64,000 nucleotides of DNA from Pseudarthrobacter sp. BIM B-2242 (GCF_014764445.1 NZ_CP061721.1:1240001-1304000); one strand, 5' to 3'. Shown: positions 27,735-36,917, numbered from the stretch's first letter. Notes: generated by a model from the letters alone, not told the origin. Translations and numbers: made by a program.

Positions 27735-28460
27735 TCAGTAGCTGGTTGAACCCTGTTCACCCTTGACGATTGCAATGCCGGAGCTGGCACCAATACGTGT
27801 TGCACCAGCAGCAATCATAGCCTGAGCGTCAGCCAGGGAGCGCACGCCGCCGGAAGCCTTGACGCCCAGATCAGGGCCGACGGTCCGGCGCATCAGGGCG
27901 ATGTCTTCTGCCGTGGCGCCGCCGCCGCTGAAGCCGGTGGAGGTCTTCACAAAGTCTGCCCCGGCCTCAACCGCAGCCTGGCAGGCAAGGACTTTCTGGT
28001 CGTCGGAGAGAAACACAGTTTCGATGATGACCTTCAAGGCGGCCCCGCTCGCGTGGACAGCCTCGGCGACCGCCGAAATGTCCTCCACCAGCGCGCCCTT
28101 GTCCCCGGCCCGTGCAGCGGCGATGTTGATGACCATGTCGATTTCATCTGCGCCGTCGAGTACGGCACCGCGGGCTTCGAATGTCTTCACATCGGTGGGC
28201 GTGGCGCCCAGTGGAAAACCGATCACCGAACACGTCAGCACCCCGGAACCCTTGAGGGCCGTCTTGACCGTCTTGACCCACAGGGGATTCACGCAGACCG
28301 ACTTGAAATGGTATTCGGCGGCCTCGGCACACACCTTCAGGATGTCCGCTTCGCTGGCTTCGGGCTTCAGCAGCGTGTGGTCAATGTAGGACGCTATGTT
28401 CCCCGGTGCTGAGTCCGTGCCGGCTCCGCGCTGGCCGGCAGAAGTGGCTTCGTTGCTCAT
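27735..28460 (-). CDS. deoC: Deoxyribose-phosphate aldolase
   Basis: Cleaves 2-deoxyribose-5-phosphate to acetaldehyde and glyceraldehyde-3-phosphate in deoxynucleoside breakdown; cytosolic TIM barrel. Signatures: [49 protein letters not shown] (the Asp/Lys region), the Schiff-base lysine in [14 protein letters not shown], and [17 protein letters not shown] 28460, preceded by AGGAAAAGGA, gives 241 residues; the open frame extends upstream without support. Purine nucleoside phosphorylase and a phosphosugar mutase, which could feed the same pathway, lie 8 kb away. Confidence 0.96.
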   Translation of the reverse strand: MSNEATSAGQRGAGTDSAPGNIASYIDHTLLKPEASEADILKVCAEAAEYHFKSVCVNPLWVKTVKTALKGSGVLTCSVIGFPLGATPTDVKTFEARGAVLDGADEIDMVINIAAARAGDKGALVEDISAVAEAVHASGAALKVIIETVFLSDDQKVLACQAAVEAGADFVKTSTGFSGGGATAEDIALMRRTVGPDLGVKASGGVRSLADAQAMIAAGATRIGASSGIAIVKGEQGSTSY

Positions 28461-28575
28461 GGTGGTCCTTTTCCTCGTGGCCTTGCGGGCCGTCGGCGGG
28501 CTGCAGCGTGCAGGGCTCTTTCGGGAACCATCTTGCCACAACGGCGATGCCGCCATGAGGGGTGCGCGCAGGAGC

Positions 28576-29451
28576 TCAGGCCGCTGCCTGCAGGACCGTT
28601 CCGGCCGAGGACGCCGACATCAGCTGTGCGGCGCAGGCACCGGCTGCAGAGGCCGCGGCCACCAACAGGCCCAGCCGGACGCCGTCGAACGTTGCGGCGT
28701 CACCAATGGCCCAGATCCCCGGTACGGAGGTCCGGAAGTCCTGGCTGATGGCAATGCCACCGCCGGGAGCCGTGCGGAGGCCGGCGCTGGCAGCGAGCCC
28801 GTCCCGGGAGACGCGTTCCTCCGCCAGGACCACAATGTCGCCGTTCATGCTGCTGCCGTCGGCGAAGACGATCCCTGCGGTGTTCAGCTCCGGGCCAGGC
28901 TTTCGCGGCTTCACCACGGCAGGCCGCACCGTGGTCCGGACCGGGCGGACGCCGCGGGCGCGCAGCACCGCCTCGGCCTGCCCCGCGGCGGCACCGGTGC
29001 CCACCAGGATTCCCAGCGGCCGCCTGCCCAATTCACTGGTCAGGTCCTTCACCGCTTCGCCGATCCGGGCGGCGTCATCGATTGTGGAGTAGCTCAGGCA
29101 GTGGCCCGAACCCTCAACAGGGGCTTCCTCCGGCGCGGAACCCGTTGCGATGACCAGCTGGTCGTAGCTGAATTCCATCCCGTCAGCCGTGGTCACGGTC
29201 CGCGTTGCGGCCTCGATGAAGCTGGCGGGCTGGCCGAACCGGAGCGAGACCTGCGGCAGGGCTGCCACCTCCAGGAGTTCCTCAGTCACGTCGTCACGGT
29301 TGCTCAGGATGGTGATGGTTCCGGTGAACCGTGCACGGTCCAGCTGCCTCGCAAGGGCCTGGGCCGCCGGGCCGGCACCTGCAATGACGATGCGTGGCGC
29401 GGTGCTGGAGATGGCGGCGGAGTGGGAGATGGAGGATGCCGGAGCGGACAT
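28576..29451 (-). CDS. Short FAD/NAD(P)-dependent oxidoreductase related to the NirB N-terminal domain
   Basis: A 291-residue protein with an FAD-binding start ([18 protein letters not shown]), ATG-type motif [12 protein letters not shown], a second Rossmann fold ([17 protein letters not shown]) and the FAD-closing motif [21 protein letters not shown]. These match the N-terminal third of NirB and related nitrite/nitrate reductase flavoproteins. The protein is clearly shorter: the PYDRVALSK segment present in the neighbouring NirB is missing. No Fe-S or sirohaem ligands are seen. It lies downstream of the nirB-cobA-nnaR operon on the same strand. It could be an electron carrier for that pathway or a reduced paralogue. 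Confidence 0.7.
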   Translation of the reverse strand: MSAPASSISHSAAISSTAPRIVIAGAGPAAQALARQLDRARFTGTITILSNRDDVTEELLEVAALPQVSLRFGQPASFIEAATRTVTTADGMEFSYDQLVIATGSAPEEAPVEGSGHCLSYSTIDDAARIGEAVKDLTSELGRRPLGILVGTGAAAGQAEAVLRARGVRPVRTTVRPAVVKPRKPGPELNTAGIVFADGSSMNGDIVVLAEERVSRDGLAASAGLRTAPGGGIAISQDFRTSVPGIWAIGDAATFDGVRLGLLVAAASAAGACAAQLMSASSAGTVLQAAA

Positions 29452-29562
29452 GTGCTGGCCCTTTCGCTGGCGGCCGCAGGCTAGCCCCGGCCGGGAAGTT
29501 CGTGATGTTCCCCAGCGTAGGGTGCCCGTTTTTCCAGCGTGTTTCGCCCCAATTACGGGAGC

Positions 29563-29629
29563 GGGAGTTTTTGTCCAGATGATGTGCTTACCGTATGGCC
29601 TTGGTCACATTATTCGGACAAAAACTCCC
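29563..29629. repeat. Long imperfect intergenic inverted repeat 3' of the HemD/NnaR gene
   Basis: Arms 29563-29586 and 29606-29629 match at 21 of 24 positions (core GGGAGTTTTTGTCC against GGACAAAAACTCCC) with a 19-nt spacer. It begins 12 bases after the stop codon of the minus-strand gene. No T-tract follows on the minus strand, so the function may be 3'-end formation by stem alone or a mobile palindrome. Confidence 0.6.
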
Positions 29630-29640
29630 GTGGGGACGGT

Positions 29641-30786
29641 TCAGACGCGGATCCGGTAGCCGCGCTTGACTACCGTCTCCACCAGGCGGCCGTCCGGCAG
29701 CGAGGAACGGAGCCGGCTGACAGTCATGTCGAGGGCGTGGACGGAGCCTTTGAGTTCGAGCAGGTCGGAGAGGGCCTCCCGGGAGAGGACCGCCCCGCCG
29801 GCCCCCAGCAGCGCACGCAGCAGCAACAATGGCGCGGGCGCCAGCTCAACGGGCTGGCCATCGATCCGCAGGCTGCGGCCGCGGAGTTCGATGTTGCCGG
29901 AGGTTGTGTCGAGGCGCCGCACGTGGTTCAGGGCGAGGTGCTCGCACACCAGGCGGATCAGGGCGCCCATCCGGAACCGCTCGGGAATGAGCGGGGTGAC
30001 ACCGGCGTCAAGGAGCGGCTGTGCCGTTACGGGGCCCACCACGGCCGTAGTGACGTTGGTCTTCAGGCTGTGGATCAGCTCTTTGTACAGGCCCATCTCG
30101 TGCGCGGTGCTCCACATCGCGTCCACGGCCGGCGCGCTCGTGAAAGTGAGCACGTCCAGGTTGCCGCTGCACGCGGCCTCAATGAGGCGCGGAAGCCGGT
30201 CTTCGCCGTCGGGCTTTACCCAGCGGTAGGGGGTCACGGTGAGGACGGTTGCCCCGGACATGCGCAGGCGCTCGAGTTGACGGACGTCGGTGTAGCCGTG
30301 CAGCTGCACGGCCACGGTCTTGCCGCGGACGCCTTCGGCGAGCAGCATGTCCACCAGCGTTGCGGTGGTTTCGTCGCTGCTGATTCCGACGTCGGCGAGA
30401 CCGGCGGCGCGGACGGCGCCGCGGGCTTTGGGGCCGCGGACGAACATCCGGCAGGCGCCGAGTGTTTCCAGTAGTTCCTCACCAATCCCGAACGAATCGG
30501 CCGCCTCGCACCAGCGGCGCATGCCATACGCGGTGGTGGCGATGCAGAGGTCAGGGCGGGCCGCGATGACGGCCTTGGTGTCCTCAATCAGGCGGATGTC
30601 TTCCTGGACGGGCGCGATCTTCAGTGCCGGGGCGTGCAGTACTTCAGCGCCGCGCCGTTCCAGGGCCTCGATAAGGTCGCGGGACCGGCGGTGCGAGGTC
30701 ACCCCGATGCGGAAGCCCTCCAAGGGGGAGCTTCCGGCATCCGATGCTTCGTCTGCCTCGGGTTCAGCTGGTGCCAGTGCGTTCAT
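29641..30786 (-). CDS. nnaR: HemD-like uroporphyrinogen-III synthase fused to an OmpR-type DNA-binding domain (NnaR-like)
   Basis: A 381-residue protein. Residues about 20-270 have the HemD fold (FRIGVTSHRRSRDLIEALERRGAEVLHAPALKIAP, GPKARGAVRAAGL, LTFTSAPAVDAMW, VVGPVTAQPLLDAGV). Residues about 285-375 form a winged helix (IDGQPVELAPAPLLLLRALL, VLSREALSDLL, LDMTVSRLRSSLPDGRLVETVVKRGYRIRV). Proteins of this architecture in Streptomyces and mycobacteria (NnaR) are activators of nitrate/nitrite assimilation. ATG 30786 is used, with AAAGGA upstream. It is the third gene of nirB-cobA-nnaR, so it may regulate the system and perhaps retain a tetrapyrrole-related activity; catalysis is unproven. Confidence 0.85.
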   Translation of the reverse strand: MNALAPAEPEADEASDAGSSPLEGFRIGVTSHRRSRDLIEALERRGAEVLHAPALKIAPVQEDIRLIEDTKAVIAARPDLCIATTAYGMRRWCEAADSFGIGEELLETLGACRMFVRGPKARGAVRAAGLADVGISSDETTATLVDMLLAEGVRGKTVAVQLHGYTDVRQLERLRMSGATVLTVTPYRWVKPDGEDRLPRLIEAACSGNLDVLTFTSAPAVDAMWSTAHEMGLYKELIHSLKTNVTTAVVGPVTAQPLLDAGVTPLIPERFRMGALIRLVCEHLALNHVRRLDTTSGNIELRGRSLRIDGQPVELAPAPLLLLRALLGAGGAVLSREALSDLLELKGSVHALDMTVSRLRSSLPDGRLVETVVKRGYRIRV

Positions 30787-30800
30787 GGGGGTCAATCCTT

Positions 30801-31835
30801 TCACGAACCCAGCAGCGAGGCCGCCAGCCTGTCCAGGTCGGCGGCGGCCTCAGCATGCCCGCGGTTGGCTTCAGCCACCCGGACCACCTCGCCGATGACC
30901 AGCACGGCGGGGTTGTTGCACCCGGCCGCGGCGGAGGTGATGGTGCCCAGGTCGGCGATGGTGGTGCGCTGGCCGGGACGGTAACCGCGTTCGACGACGG
31001 CCATGGGCATATCGGGGCGCATGCCGGCTTTGCGCAGCCCGGCGGCGAGCTGGTGCAGCGTGCCGATGCCCATGAGGACCACGATGGTGCCGCCCAGGCC
31101 GGCAAGATGCATGTGTTCTTTTTCGGTGAGCGGGGCGTGGCCTGAAACCACGGTGAACATGTGGCTGACCTCGCGGTGCGTGACCGGGATGCCTGCCGCC
31201 GCCGGGACGGAAATCGCACTGGTAACGCCCGAGATGACGCGGACGGGTACGCCGGCGGCGACGCAGGAGGCAACTTCCTCGCCGCCGCGGCCGAAGACGT
31301 AGGGATCGCCGCCTTTCAGCCGGACCACATTGTTGCCTTCCAAGGCGGACGCGACCATCAGCTTTTCGATGTCAGCCTGGCTGACCTTGTGGTGGCCGGG
31401 CTTCTTGCCCACATCCACCAGTTCGGCCGAGGTCAGGACAGGCAGGTCCTGGCACGGCGCGAGGCGGTCGTAGAACACCACATCGGCATCGCGGAGGGCG
31501 TTGACCGCGGCGACGGTCAGCAGGTCCGTGGTGCCGGGACCGCCACCCACCAGGGTTACGTGGCCTACGGGGCCGGCGGCCGGTTCGGCCGCGACCGGGA
31601 TACCGGTTACGCGGCACCGGCCGAGCAGGGCCTCCCAGCCCGGCTGGCCGTCGTCGACTGCTGCCACCAGGAAGGGACGCTCGGGAAGCGGGCCGTCATG
31701 CGCGGCACCCTGCGGGGTGCTGAGGCGGTAGACGACGGCGCCCGCGGCTTCGTAGCGGCGCACCGCCTGGCGTGCGGCGTGGTCGGAGCCGGTGACCAGG
31801 ACTTCCCGGCCGGTCAGATCAATGCTGAGCTGCAT
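30801..31835 (-). CDS. cobA: Uroporphyrinogen-III C-methyltransferase with vestigial N-terminal domain
   Basis: SUMT methylates uroporphyrinogen III twice to precorrin-2, on the way to the sirohaem needed by NirB. The C-terminal 250 residues have all family motifs: VTLVGGGPGTTDLLTVAAVNALRDADVVFYDRL, VGKKPGHHKVSQADI, VVRLKGGDPYVFGRGGEE, GVTSAISVPAAAGIPVTHR, and ERGYRPGQRTT. The first 90 residues look like a shortened, degenerate Met8/CysG Rossmann domain (VLVTGSDHAARQAVRRYEAAGA) without a complete glycine-rich loop. It starts 2 bases after nirB ends. Confidence 0.93.
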   Translation of the reverse strand: MQLSIDLTGREVLVTGSDHAARQAVRRYEAAGAVVYRLSTPQGAAHDGPLPERPFLVAAVDDGQPGWEALLGRCRVTGIPVAAEPAAGPVGHVTLVGGGPGTTDLLTVAAVNALRDADVVFYDRLAPCQDLPVLTSAELVDVGKKPGHHKVSQADIEKLMVASALEGNNVVRLKGGDPYVFGRGGEEVASCVAAGVPVRVISGVTSAISVPAAAGIPVTHREVSHMFTVVSGHAPLTEKEHMHLAGLGGTIVVLMGIGTLHQLAAGLRKAGMRPDMPMAVVERGYRPGQRTTIADLGTITSAAAGCNNPAVLVIGEVVRVAEANRGHAEAAADLDRLAASLLGS

Positions 31836-31837
31836 GG

Positions 31838-34468
31838 CTATACCTCGTTCTCGTCGCGGGGCCGCATGGGGATGGAAGCGCCAATGAGGACCTTCCCTTT
31901 TTCTTCAGCGGTGGCCGGCCGGAACTGGCCGCGCTCGTCGGAGACGAACGTGATGGAGTCGTCCTTCTGGTCCGGGGCGTTGACGAAGGACCGGAACCGG
32001 CGCAGGCGCTCGGGGTCCTTCAGGGTGTCGGCCCATTCGTCGACGTAGGTGTCCACGTGCTTGGCCATGGCTGCTTCGAGTTCCTCGGCGATGCCCAGGG
32101 TGTCCTTGACCACCACGTCCTCGACGTGCTTGATGCCGCCGTCGAGCTCTTCCTGCCAGCGTGCGGTGCGCTGCAGTCGGTCGGCGGTGCGGATGTAGTA
32201 CATGAAGTACCGGTCGATGTACTTGATCAGCGTCTCGTCGTCCAGGTCCTTGGCCAGCAGCTGGGCGTGGGCCGGGGTGGCACCGCCATTGCCGCCGACG
32301 TACAGGTTCCAGCCGTCGGCGGTGGCGATCACGCCAACATCCTTGCCGCGCGCTTCGGCGCATTCGCGGGCACAGCCGGAGACGCCCATCTTCAGCTTGT
32401 GCGGGCTGCGGAGGCCGCGGTAGCGCAGCTCAAGCTGGATGGCCATGGCCACCGAGTCCTGGACGCCGAAGCGGCACCAGGTGGAACCAACGCAGGACTT
32501 CACCGTGCGCAGGCTCTTGCCGTAGGCCTGGCCGGACTCGAAGCCTGCGTCCACCAGTTCCTTCCAGATTTCCGGCAGCTCTTCGAGGCGGGCACCGAAC
32601 ATGTCGATGCGCTGGCCGCCGGTGATCTTGGTGTACAGGTTGTACTTCTCGGCCACCGCTGCGATGACGCCGAGCTTCTTCGGGGTGATTTCGCCGCCGG
32701 CGATGCGGGGGACCACCGAGTAGGTGCCGTCCTTCTGCATGTTGGCGAGGGCACGGTCGTTGGTGTCCTGCAGGGTACCGCGGCCGGCGTCCAGCACGTA
32801 GGCGCTGTTCTGGCTGGCGAGGATGTTGGCGATGGTGGGCTTGCAGATGTCGCAGCCGGCGCCGGTGCCGTACTTGGCCATGATCTCTTCGAAGGAGGTC
32901 AGTTCCAGGACGCGGATGGCGTCGAACAGTTCCTGGCGGGAGAGCTCGATGTGCTCGCAAAGGGCCTTGGAGACCTCGACGCCGGACTTGGTGAGCTCGG
33001 TTTCCAGCAGCTTCTTGAGCATCGGCACGCAGGAACCGCAGCTGGTGCCGGCGCGGGTGCAGCCCTTCAGCTCACCGAGTTCCTGGACCGGTGCGTTGCC
33101 GTCGCAGGCGCCGCAGCCGTTGACCGTATCGCGGATGGTTCCGGCGGAGACGTTGTTGCAGGAGCACAGGATGGCGTCGTCCGGGAGCTCGGTTTCCGGG
33201 GCCTCGCCGCCGCCGGCCGCGGTGAGGTACGCGCCGGGCTCGGCGCTCAGTTCGCGGCCCAGGAGCGGGCGGAGGCTGGTGTAGGGGCTGGCGTCGCCCA
33301 CGAAGATGCCGCCCAGGAGGGTCTTGGCGTCGTCGGTGGTGACAATCTTCTGGTAGACGCCGCGGGCGGGGTCGGCATAGACGATCTCGAGCGAGTGCTC
33401 GGTCCTGGCGAAGCCGTCACCGAAGCTGGCGACGTCCACGCCCGAGAGCTTGAGCTTGGTGGCGGTGTCGAAACCGGGGAAGGTGGCCTCGCCGCCGTGC
33501 AGGCGGTCGGCCACGATCTCGGCCATGGTGTTGGCGGGGGCAACGAGGCCCAGGCACATGCCTTCGAAGTTGGCGACTTCACCGATGGCCCAGATGCCGT
33601 CTACTTCGGTGGCGCAGTAATCGTTGATGACCACACCGCCGCGCTGGCCCAGGCTGAACACCTGTTCTTCGCCGTCGGCGGCGCGGAAGAGTTCGTCGCG
33701 GGGCCGGACGCCGATGGCAACGATCACCATGTCGGCGTCGATGATGCGGCCGTCCGCCATCAGGACACCGGTGACCTGGCCCTCGTCGTCGGAGAGGACT
33801 TCCGAAGGAAAGACGCCGCCGTGAACTTCGAAACCCTTGGCTTTGATCAGCCGGCCCATTGCCTGGCCCGCACCTTCGTCCAGCTGGGTGGCCATCAGCC
33901 ACTGCGAACCGTCGATGACGATCGGCGTGGCCCCGAGCTGCTCCGTGCCTGCGGCCGATTCGAGCCCGAGGAGGCCGCCGCCGATGGTGACGGCGTTGAC
34001 CTTGCGGCCGAGCTTCTCAGTGAGTTCGGTGATGGTCTTGTTAATGGCCCAGACGTCTTCGAGGGTGCGGTAGACGTGGGTGAGCTCGTTGCCGGGGATG
34101 GGGAGCCGCGCAGCATTCGAACCGGTGGCGACCACCAGGTCGTCATATTCGAAGGTGCTGCCGGCGGCTGTTTCCACCGTCTTGGCCCCGGCGTTGATCT
34201 TCACAACGCGCTCGCCGGTCTTAAGGTCCAGGGAGGCGTGGTCCCACATGGACGCTGATCCAAGCGTCAGGTCGACGTCGGTGTCGGTGAGGGCCTTGGA
34301 CAGCGCCACGCGGTCGTAGGGGAGGTGGGCTTCCTCGGTGAGGACCGTGACATGCCAGCCTTCGAGGCCACGGGAGTGCATGGCATCGGCGAAGCGGTGG
34401 GCGGCTGGACCGCCACCGGCGACGACGATGCGGCGCGTGTTCTCTGTGCGTGAAGTCTGTTCGGTCAC
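31838..34468 (-). CDS. nirB: Assimilatory nitrite reductase (NAD(P)H), large subunit
   Basis: Reduces nitrite to ammonium in the cytosol. The 876-residue protein has an N-terminal FAD/NAD(P) reductase (VVAGGGPAAHRFADAM, PYDRVALSKAL, DGIWAIGEVANFEG), a BFD-type [2Fe-2S] region (CSCNNVSAGTIRDTV to CTRAGTSCGSC), and the sirohaem/[4Fe-4S] reductase half with ligand cysteines in SCVGSTWCRFG and GVSGCARECAEARG. The start is GTG, with AAAGG upstream. It heads the nirB-cobA-nnaR operon. Unusually, the small subunit gene nirD is divergent rather than downstream; a GlnR-like box lies 81-118 bases upstream. Confidence 0.96.
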   Translation of the reverse strand: MTEQTSRTENTRRIVVAGGGPAAHRFADAMHSRGLEGWHVTVLTEEAHLPYDRVALSKALTDTDVDLTLGSASMWDHASLDLKTGERVVKINAGAKTVETAAGSTFEYDDLVVATGSNAARLPIPGNELTHVYRTLEDVWAINKTITELTEKLGRKVNAVTIGGGLLGLESAAGTEQLGATPIVIDGSQWLMATQLDEGAGQAMGRLIKAKGFEVHGGVFPSEVLSDDEGQVTGVLMADGRIIDADMVIVAIGVRPRDELFRAADGEEQVFSLGQRGGVVINDYCATEVDGIWAIGEVANFEGMCLGLVAPANTMAEIVADRLHGGEATFPGFDTATKLKLSGVDVASFGDGFARTEHSLEIVYADPARGVYQKIVTTDDAKTLLGGIFVGDASPYTSLRPLLGRELSAEPGAYLTAAGGGEAPETELPDDAILCSCNNVSAGTIRDTVNGCGACDGNAPVQELGELKGCTRAGTSCGSCVPMLKKLLETELTKSGVEVSKALCEHIELSRQELFDAIRVLELTSFEEIMAKYGTGAGCDICKPTIANILASQNSAYVLDAGRGTLQDTNDRALANMQKDGTYSVVPRIAGGEITPKKLGVIAAVAEKYNLYTKITGGQRIDMFGARLEELPEIWKELVDAGFESGQAYGKSLRTVKSCVGSTWCRFGVQDSVAMAIQLELRYRGLRSPHKLKMGVSGCARECAEARGKDVGVIATADGWNLYVGGNGGATPAHAQLLAKDLDDETLIKYIDRYFMYYIRTADRLQRTARWQEELDGGIKHVEDVVVKDTLGIAEELEAAMAKHVDTYVDEWADTLKDPERLRRFRSFVNAPDQKDDSITFVSDERGQFRPATAEEKGKVLIGASIPMRPRDENEV

Positions 34469-34548
34469 TGTGGGCCTTTCGCATGGGCCGCAGACGGAGT
34501 TCTGCGACCTTCTCTGACGAGGTATGCATTCAGACTACGGAGACGCAG

Positions 34549-34586
34549 TTTCGCTTCAGTTTCCCAATTGTTTCGTGATCTTAACT
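34549..34586. promoter_or_regulatory. GlnR-like repeat array between nirB and nirD
   Basis: GTTTC occurs at 34549, 34560 and 34571, followed by TTAAC at 34582, all with an exact 11-bp period. On the other strand this reads GTTAA-n6-GAAAC-n6-GAAAC-n6-GAAAC, close to the actinobacterial GlnR pattern (GTnAC and GaAAC half-sites spaced by 6). It is well placed to control both divergent genes. The regulator itself is not in the window. Confidence 0.65.
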
Positions 34587-34751
34587 TCTGCATCACGAAC
34601 GCGTTTCCGACCGGGTGAGGTCTCTTTTACCCGCCGGACACATTTACTGCACGCCTTTGAAACACCCGCTGCCTAGGTTGTTAGTGCGGCCATAAACGTG
34701 GCCGGGCAGACAGCCAAAACAGACAGACAAGCACGGGGAGTTGAACCGGAC

Positions 34752-35126
34752 ATGACGGCAACACTGGAAATTGGGGCGCTCACCGCCGACACCACCGAAA
34801 CCGCTGCCGGCTGGCACCGGGTTTGTGCCGTTGCCGAACTTGAGCTCGCCTGGGGCGAAGCGGCGCTTATTGCGGGCCGCCAGGTGGCGCTGTTCCGGAC
34901 CGGCCCCAGTGAGGTTTTTGCCGTCGCCCACGAGGACCCGGCGACGGGTGCCCACGTGATGGCGCGCGGCATCCTGGGGTCCCGCGGCACCAGGCCCACC
35001 ATCGCGTCGCCGCTGCACAAAGAGGTCTACGACCTGGAAACCGGCGAATGCTTCGGAACAGCAGCCGTGCGCCTCGAGACGTTCCGCACCCGCATTGCCG
35101 ACGGCTTCATCGAAGTGGCGGTCTAG
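34752..35126 (+). CDS. nirD: Nitrite reductase (NAD(P)H), small subunit
   Basis: A 124-residue Rieske-fold protein, MTATLEIGALTADTTETAAGWHRVCAVAEL to VRLETFRTRIADGFIEVAV, that partners NirB. The CxH...CxxH Rieske ligands are absent, as usual in NirD. ATG 34752 is chosen, with CGGGGAG about 12 bases before it; the open frame continues upstream to 34698. It is transcribed away from nirB, with the GlnR-like box in the 283-base gap. Confidence 0.92.
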   Translation: MTATLEIGALTADTTETAAGWHRVCAVAELELAWGEAALIAGRQVALFRTGPSEVFAVAHEDPATGAHVMARGILGSRGTRPTIASPLHKEVYDLETGECFGTAAVRLETFRTRIADGFIEVAV

Positions 35127-35135
35127 CAGGATCCG

Positions 35136-36917
35136 TCACAGCCCGAGGGCCTCACGGACATCACTGATCACGGCATCGAGGGCGAGGCGGGCCGCCTGCC
35201 GGGCTTCCGGCAGTTCGGCCGCGGACTCCACCGGGTGGAGGACTTCCAGATAGCACTTGAGCTTCGGCTCTGTTCCGCTGGGCCGGATGATCACGCGGGT
35301 CTGGTCCCGGGTCAAATACAGCAGGCCATCCGTGGGCGGCAACTGGCCGCTCCCTTCGGCCAGGTCCACAAACGATTCAACCGCCGATGATCCGAACGCT
35401 TCGGGCGGGCTGACCCGCAGCCGGTTCATCATGGCATCGAGCAGGCCCAGGTCCGCCACCCGGATGCTCAGCTGGTCACTCGCGTGCAGGCCATGGCGGA
35501 GATAGAGCTCATCCAGCGTGTCGAAGATGGTTTTGCCTTCAGCCTTTGCGGCCGCAGCCATTTCGGCGATGAGGACAGCGGCCGAGATCCCGTCCTTGTC
35601 CCGGACCAGGTCTGGCGCAACGCAGTAGCCCAGGGCTTCCTCGTAGCCGTACAGCAGCCCCGGCACGCGGGAAATCCACTTGAAGCCGGTCAGCGTTTCC
35701 TCGTGCGCGTAGCCTGCCGCCGCGGCAATCCGGGCGAGCAGCCGTGAGGACACAATGGAATTGGCGAACACGCCGGCAGTCTCGGTGTCGGCGGCTGCCT
35801 GGCCGGTGTCGCCGGGTTTGTCGGGGCTGTCAGCCGCGAGCCGGGCCACGATGTGCGCCCCCAGCAGTGCCCCCACTTCATCCCCGCGCAGCATCCGCCA
35901 GGCGCCGGTGTCAGGATCCTTTGCCGCCACGGCAGCACGGTCGGCGTCGGGATCGTTGGCCAGGACAATGTCAGCATCCAGCCGGGCGGCTGTCTCCAGC
36001 GCCAAGTCCAGGGCACCCGGCTCCTCCGGGTTGGGGAAGCTCACCGTGGGAAAGTCCGGATCCGGTTCGGCCTGCTCCGCCACGAGCGTGACATCACCGA
36101 AGCCGGCCGCCTTCAGCACCGCCACGGCCGTTTCACCGCCGACGCCGTGCATGGGGGTCAGGACAATCCGCAGGTCGCGGGAAGGGAAGCGGGCAGGGTC
36201 GGCGAGCGCCGCCGTCGCGCGTTCGTAGTCAGCGGCAACTGACTGGTCCAGCACAGTCCAGCCGTCCGCGGCGAGGCCGATGGACTCGAGCGCTCCCACG
36301 GCCTCGATCCGTGCGGCGATGCGGGCGTCATAGGGCGCCACGATCTGCGCGCCGCGGCCGCTTTCCTCCACTGCGTGGCGGCCAAGGTAGACCTTGTAGC
36401 CGTTATCCTGCGGCGGGTTGTGGCTGGCTGTGACCATCACGCCGCCGTCGCAATCCAGCGCCCGCACGGCGAACGCGAGCAGGGGAGTGGGCAACGCGGC
36501 AGGCATCAGGAAGGTGTCAATCCCGGCAGCGGTGAAGATGGCTGCCGATTCCTCGGCGAAGATGTCCGAGTTGTGGCGGGCGTCGTAACCGACGACGGCG
36601 CGTGGCCGTGTTCCCGGCGCAGCCTCACCTACGGCGTCAGCGAGGAAGGCAGCAAATCCGGCGGCGGCCCGGCGCACCACCACCCGGTTCATCCGGTTCG
36701 GGCCGGGTCCGAGGGCGGCGCGGAGGCCTGCGGTGCCGAACTGCAGGGTGCCGCTGAAGCTGTCGGCCAGTTCCTGCATGGCGGCGGGGGAACCGTCCTC
36801 GGCGAGCTGCAGCAGCTCCGTGAGGGCGGCGGCTGTGGCGGGATCCGGATCTTTGGCAGCCCATTCGCGGGCGTGGCTGTACAAGGAGGCGGCATCGGAG
36901 GACGTCATGGGGTCCAC
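35136..36917 (-). CDS. Phospho-sugar mutase (phosphoglucomutase/phosphomannomutase family)
   Basis: Isomerises hexose or pentose 1- and 6(5)-phosphates. The 593-residue alpha-D-phosphohexomutase has the serine loop VTASHNPPQDNGYKVY (catalytic Ser near 165), metal loop NDPDADRAAV, sugar loop GYEEALGY and phosphate loop RPSGTEPKLKCYLEV. Its length and the LQFGTAGLRAALGPGPNRMN start match the PgmB/phosphopentomutase-like group of Gram-positives. It starts at GTG 36917 or ATG 36908. Directly upstream on the same strand is purine nucleoside phosphorylase, which suggests a role in ribose- or deoxyribose-1-phosphate use; the substrate cannot be fixed from sequence alone. Confidence 0.93.
   Translation of the reverse strand: MDPMTSSDAASLYSHAREWAAKDPDPATAAALTELLQLAEDGSPAAMQELADSFSGTLQFGTAGLRAALGPGPNRMNRVVVRRAAAGFAAFLADAVGEAAPGTRPRAVVGYDARHNSDIFAEESAAIFTAAGIDTFLMPAALPTPLLAFAVRALDCDGGVMVTASHNPPQDNGYKVYLGRHAVEESGRGAQIVAPYDARIAARIEAVGALESIGLAADGWTVLDQSVAADYERATAALADPARFPSRDLRIVLTPMHGVGGETAVAVLKAAGFGDVTLVAEQAEPDPDFPTVSFPNPEEPGALDLALETAARLDADIVLANDPDADRAAVAAKDPDTGAWRMLRGDEVGALLGAHIVARLAADSPDKPGDTGQAAADTETAGVFANSIVSSRLLARIAAAAGYAHEETLTGFKWISRVPGLLYGYEEALGYCVAPDLVRDKDGISAAVLIAEMAAAAKAEGKTIFDTLDELYLRHGLHASDQLSIRVADLGLLDAMMNRLRVSPPEAFGSSAVESFVDLAEGSGQLPPTDGLLYLTRDQTRVIIRPSGTEPKLKCYLEVLHPVESAAELPEARQAARLALDAVISDVREALGL

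Noticed and set aside
32057..34258. 733-codon open frame antisense to nirB
   Set aside because: Shadow of nirB; low-complexity Gly/Ala/Val/Asp composition and no ribosome binding site.
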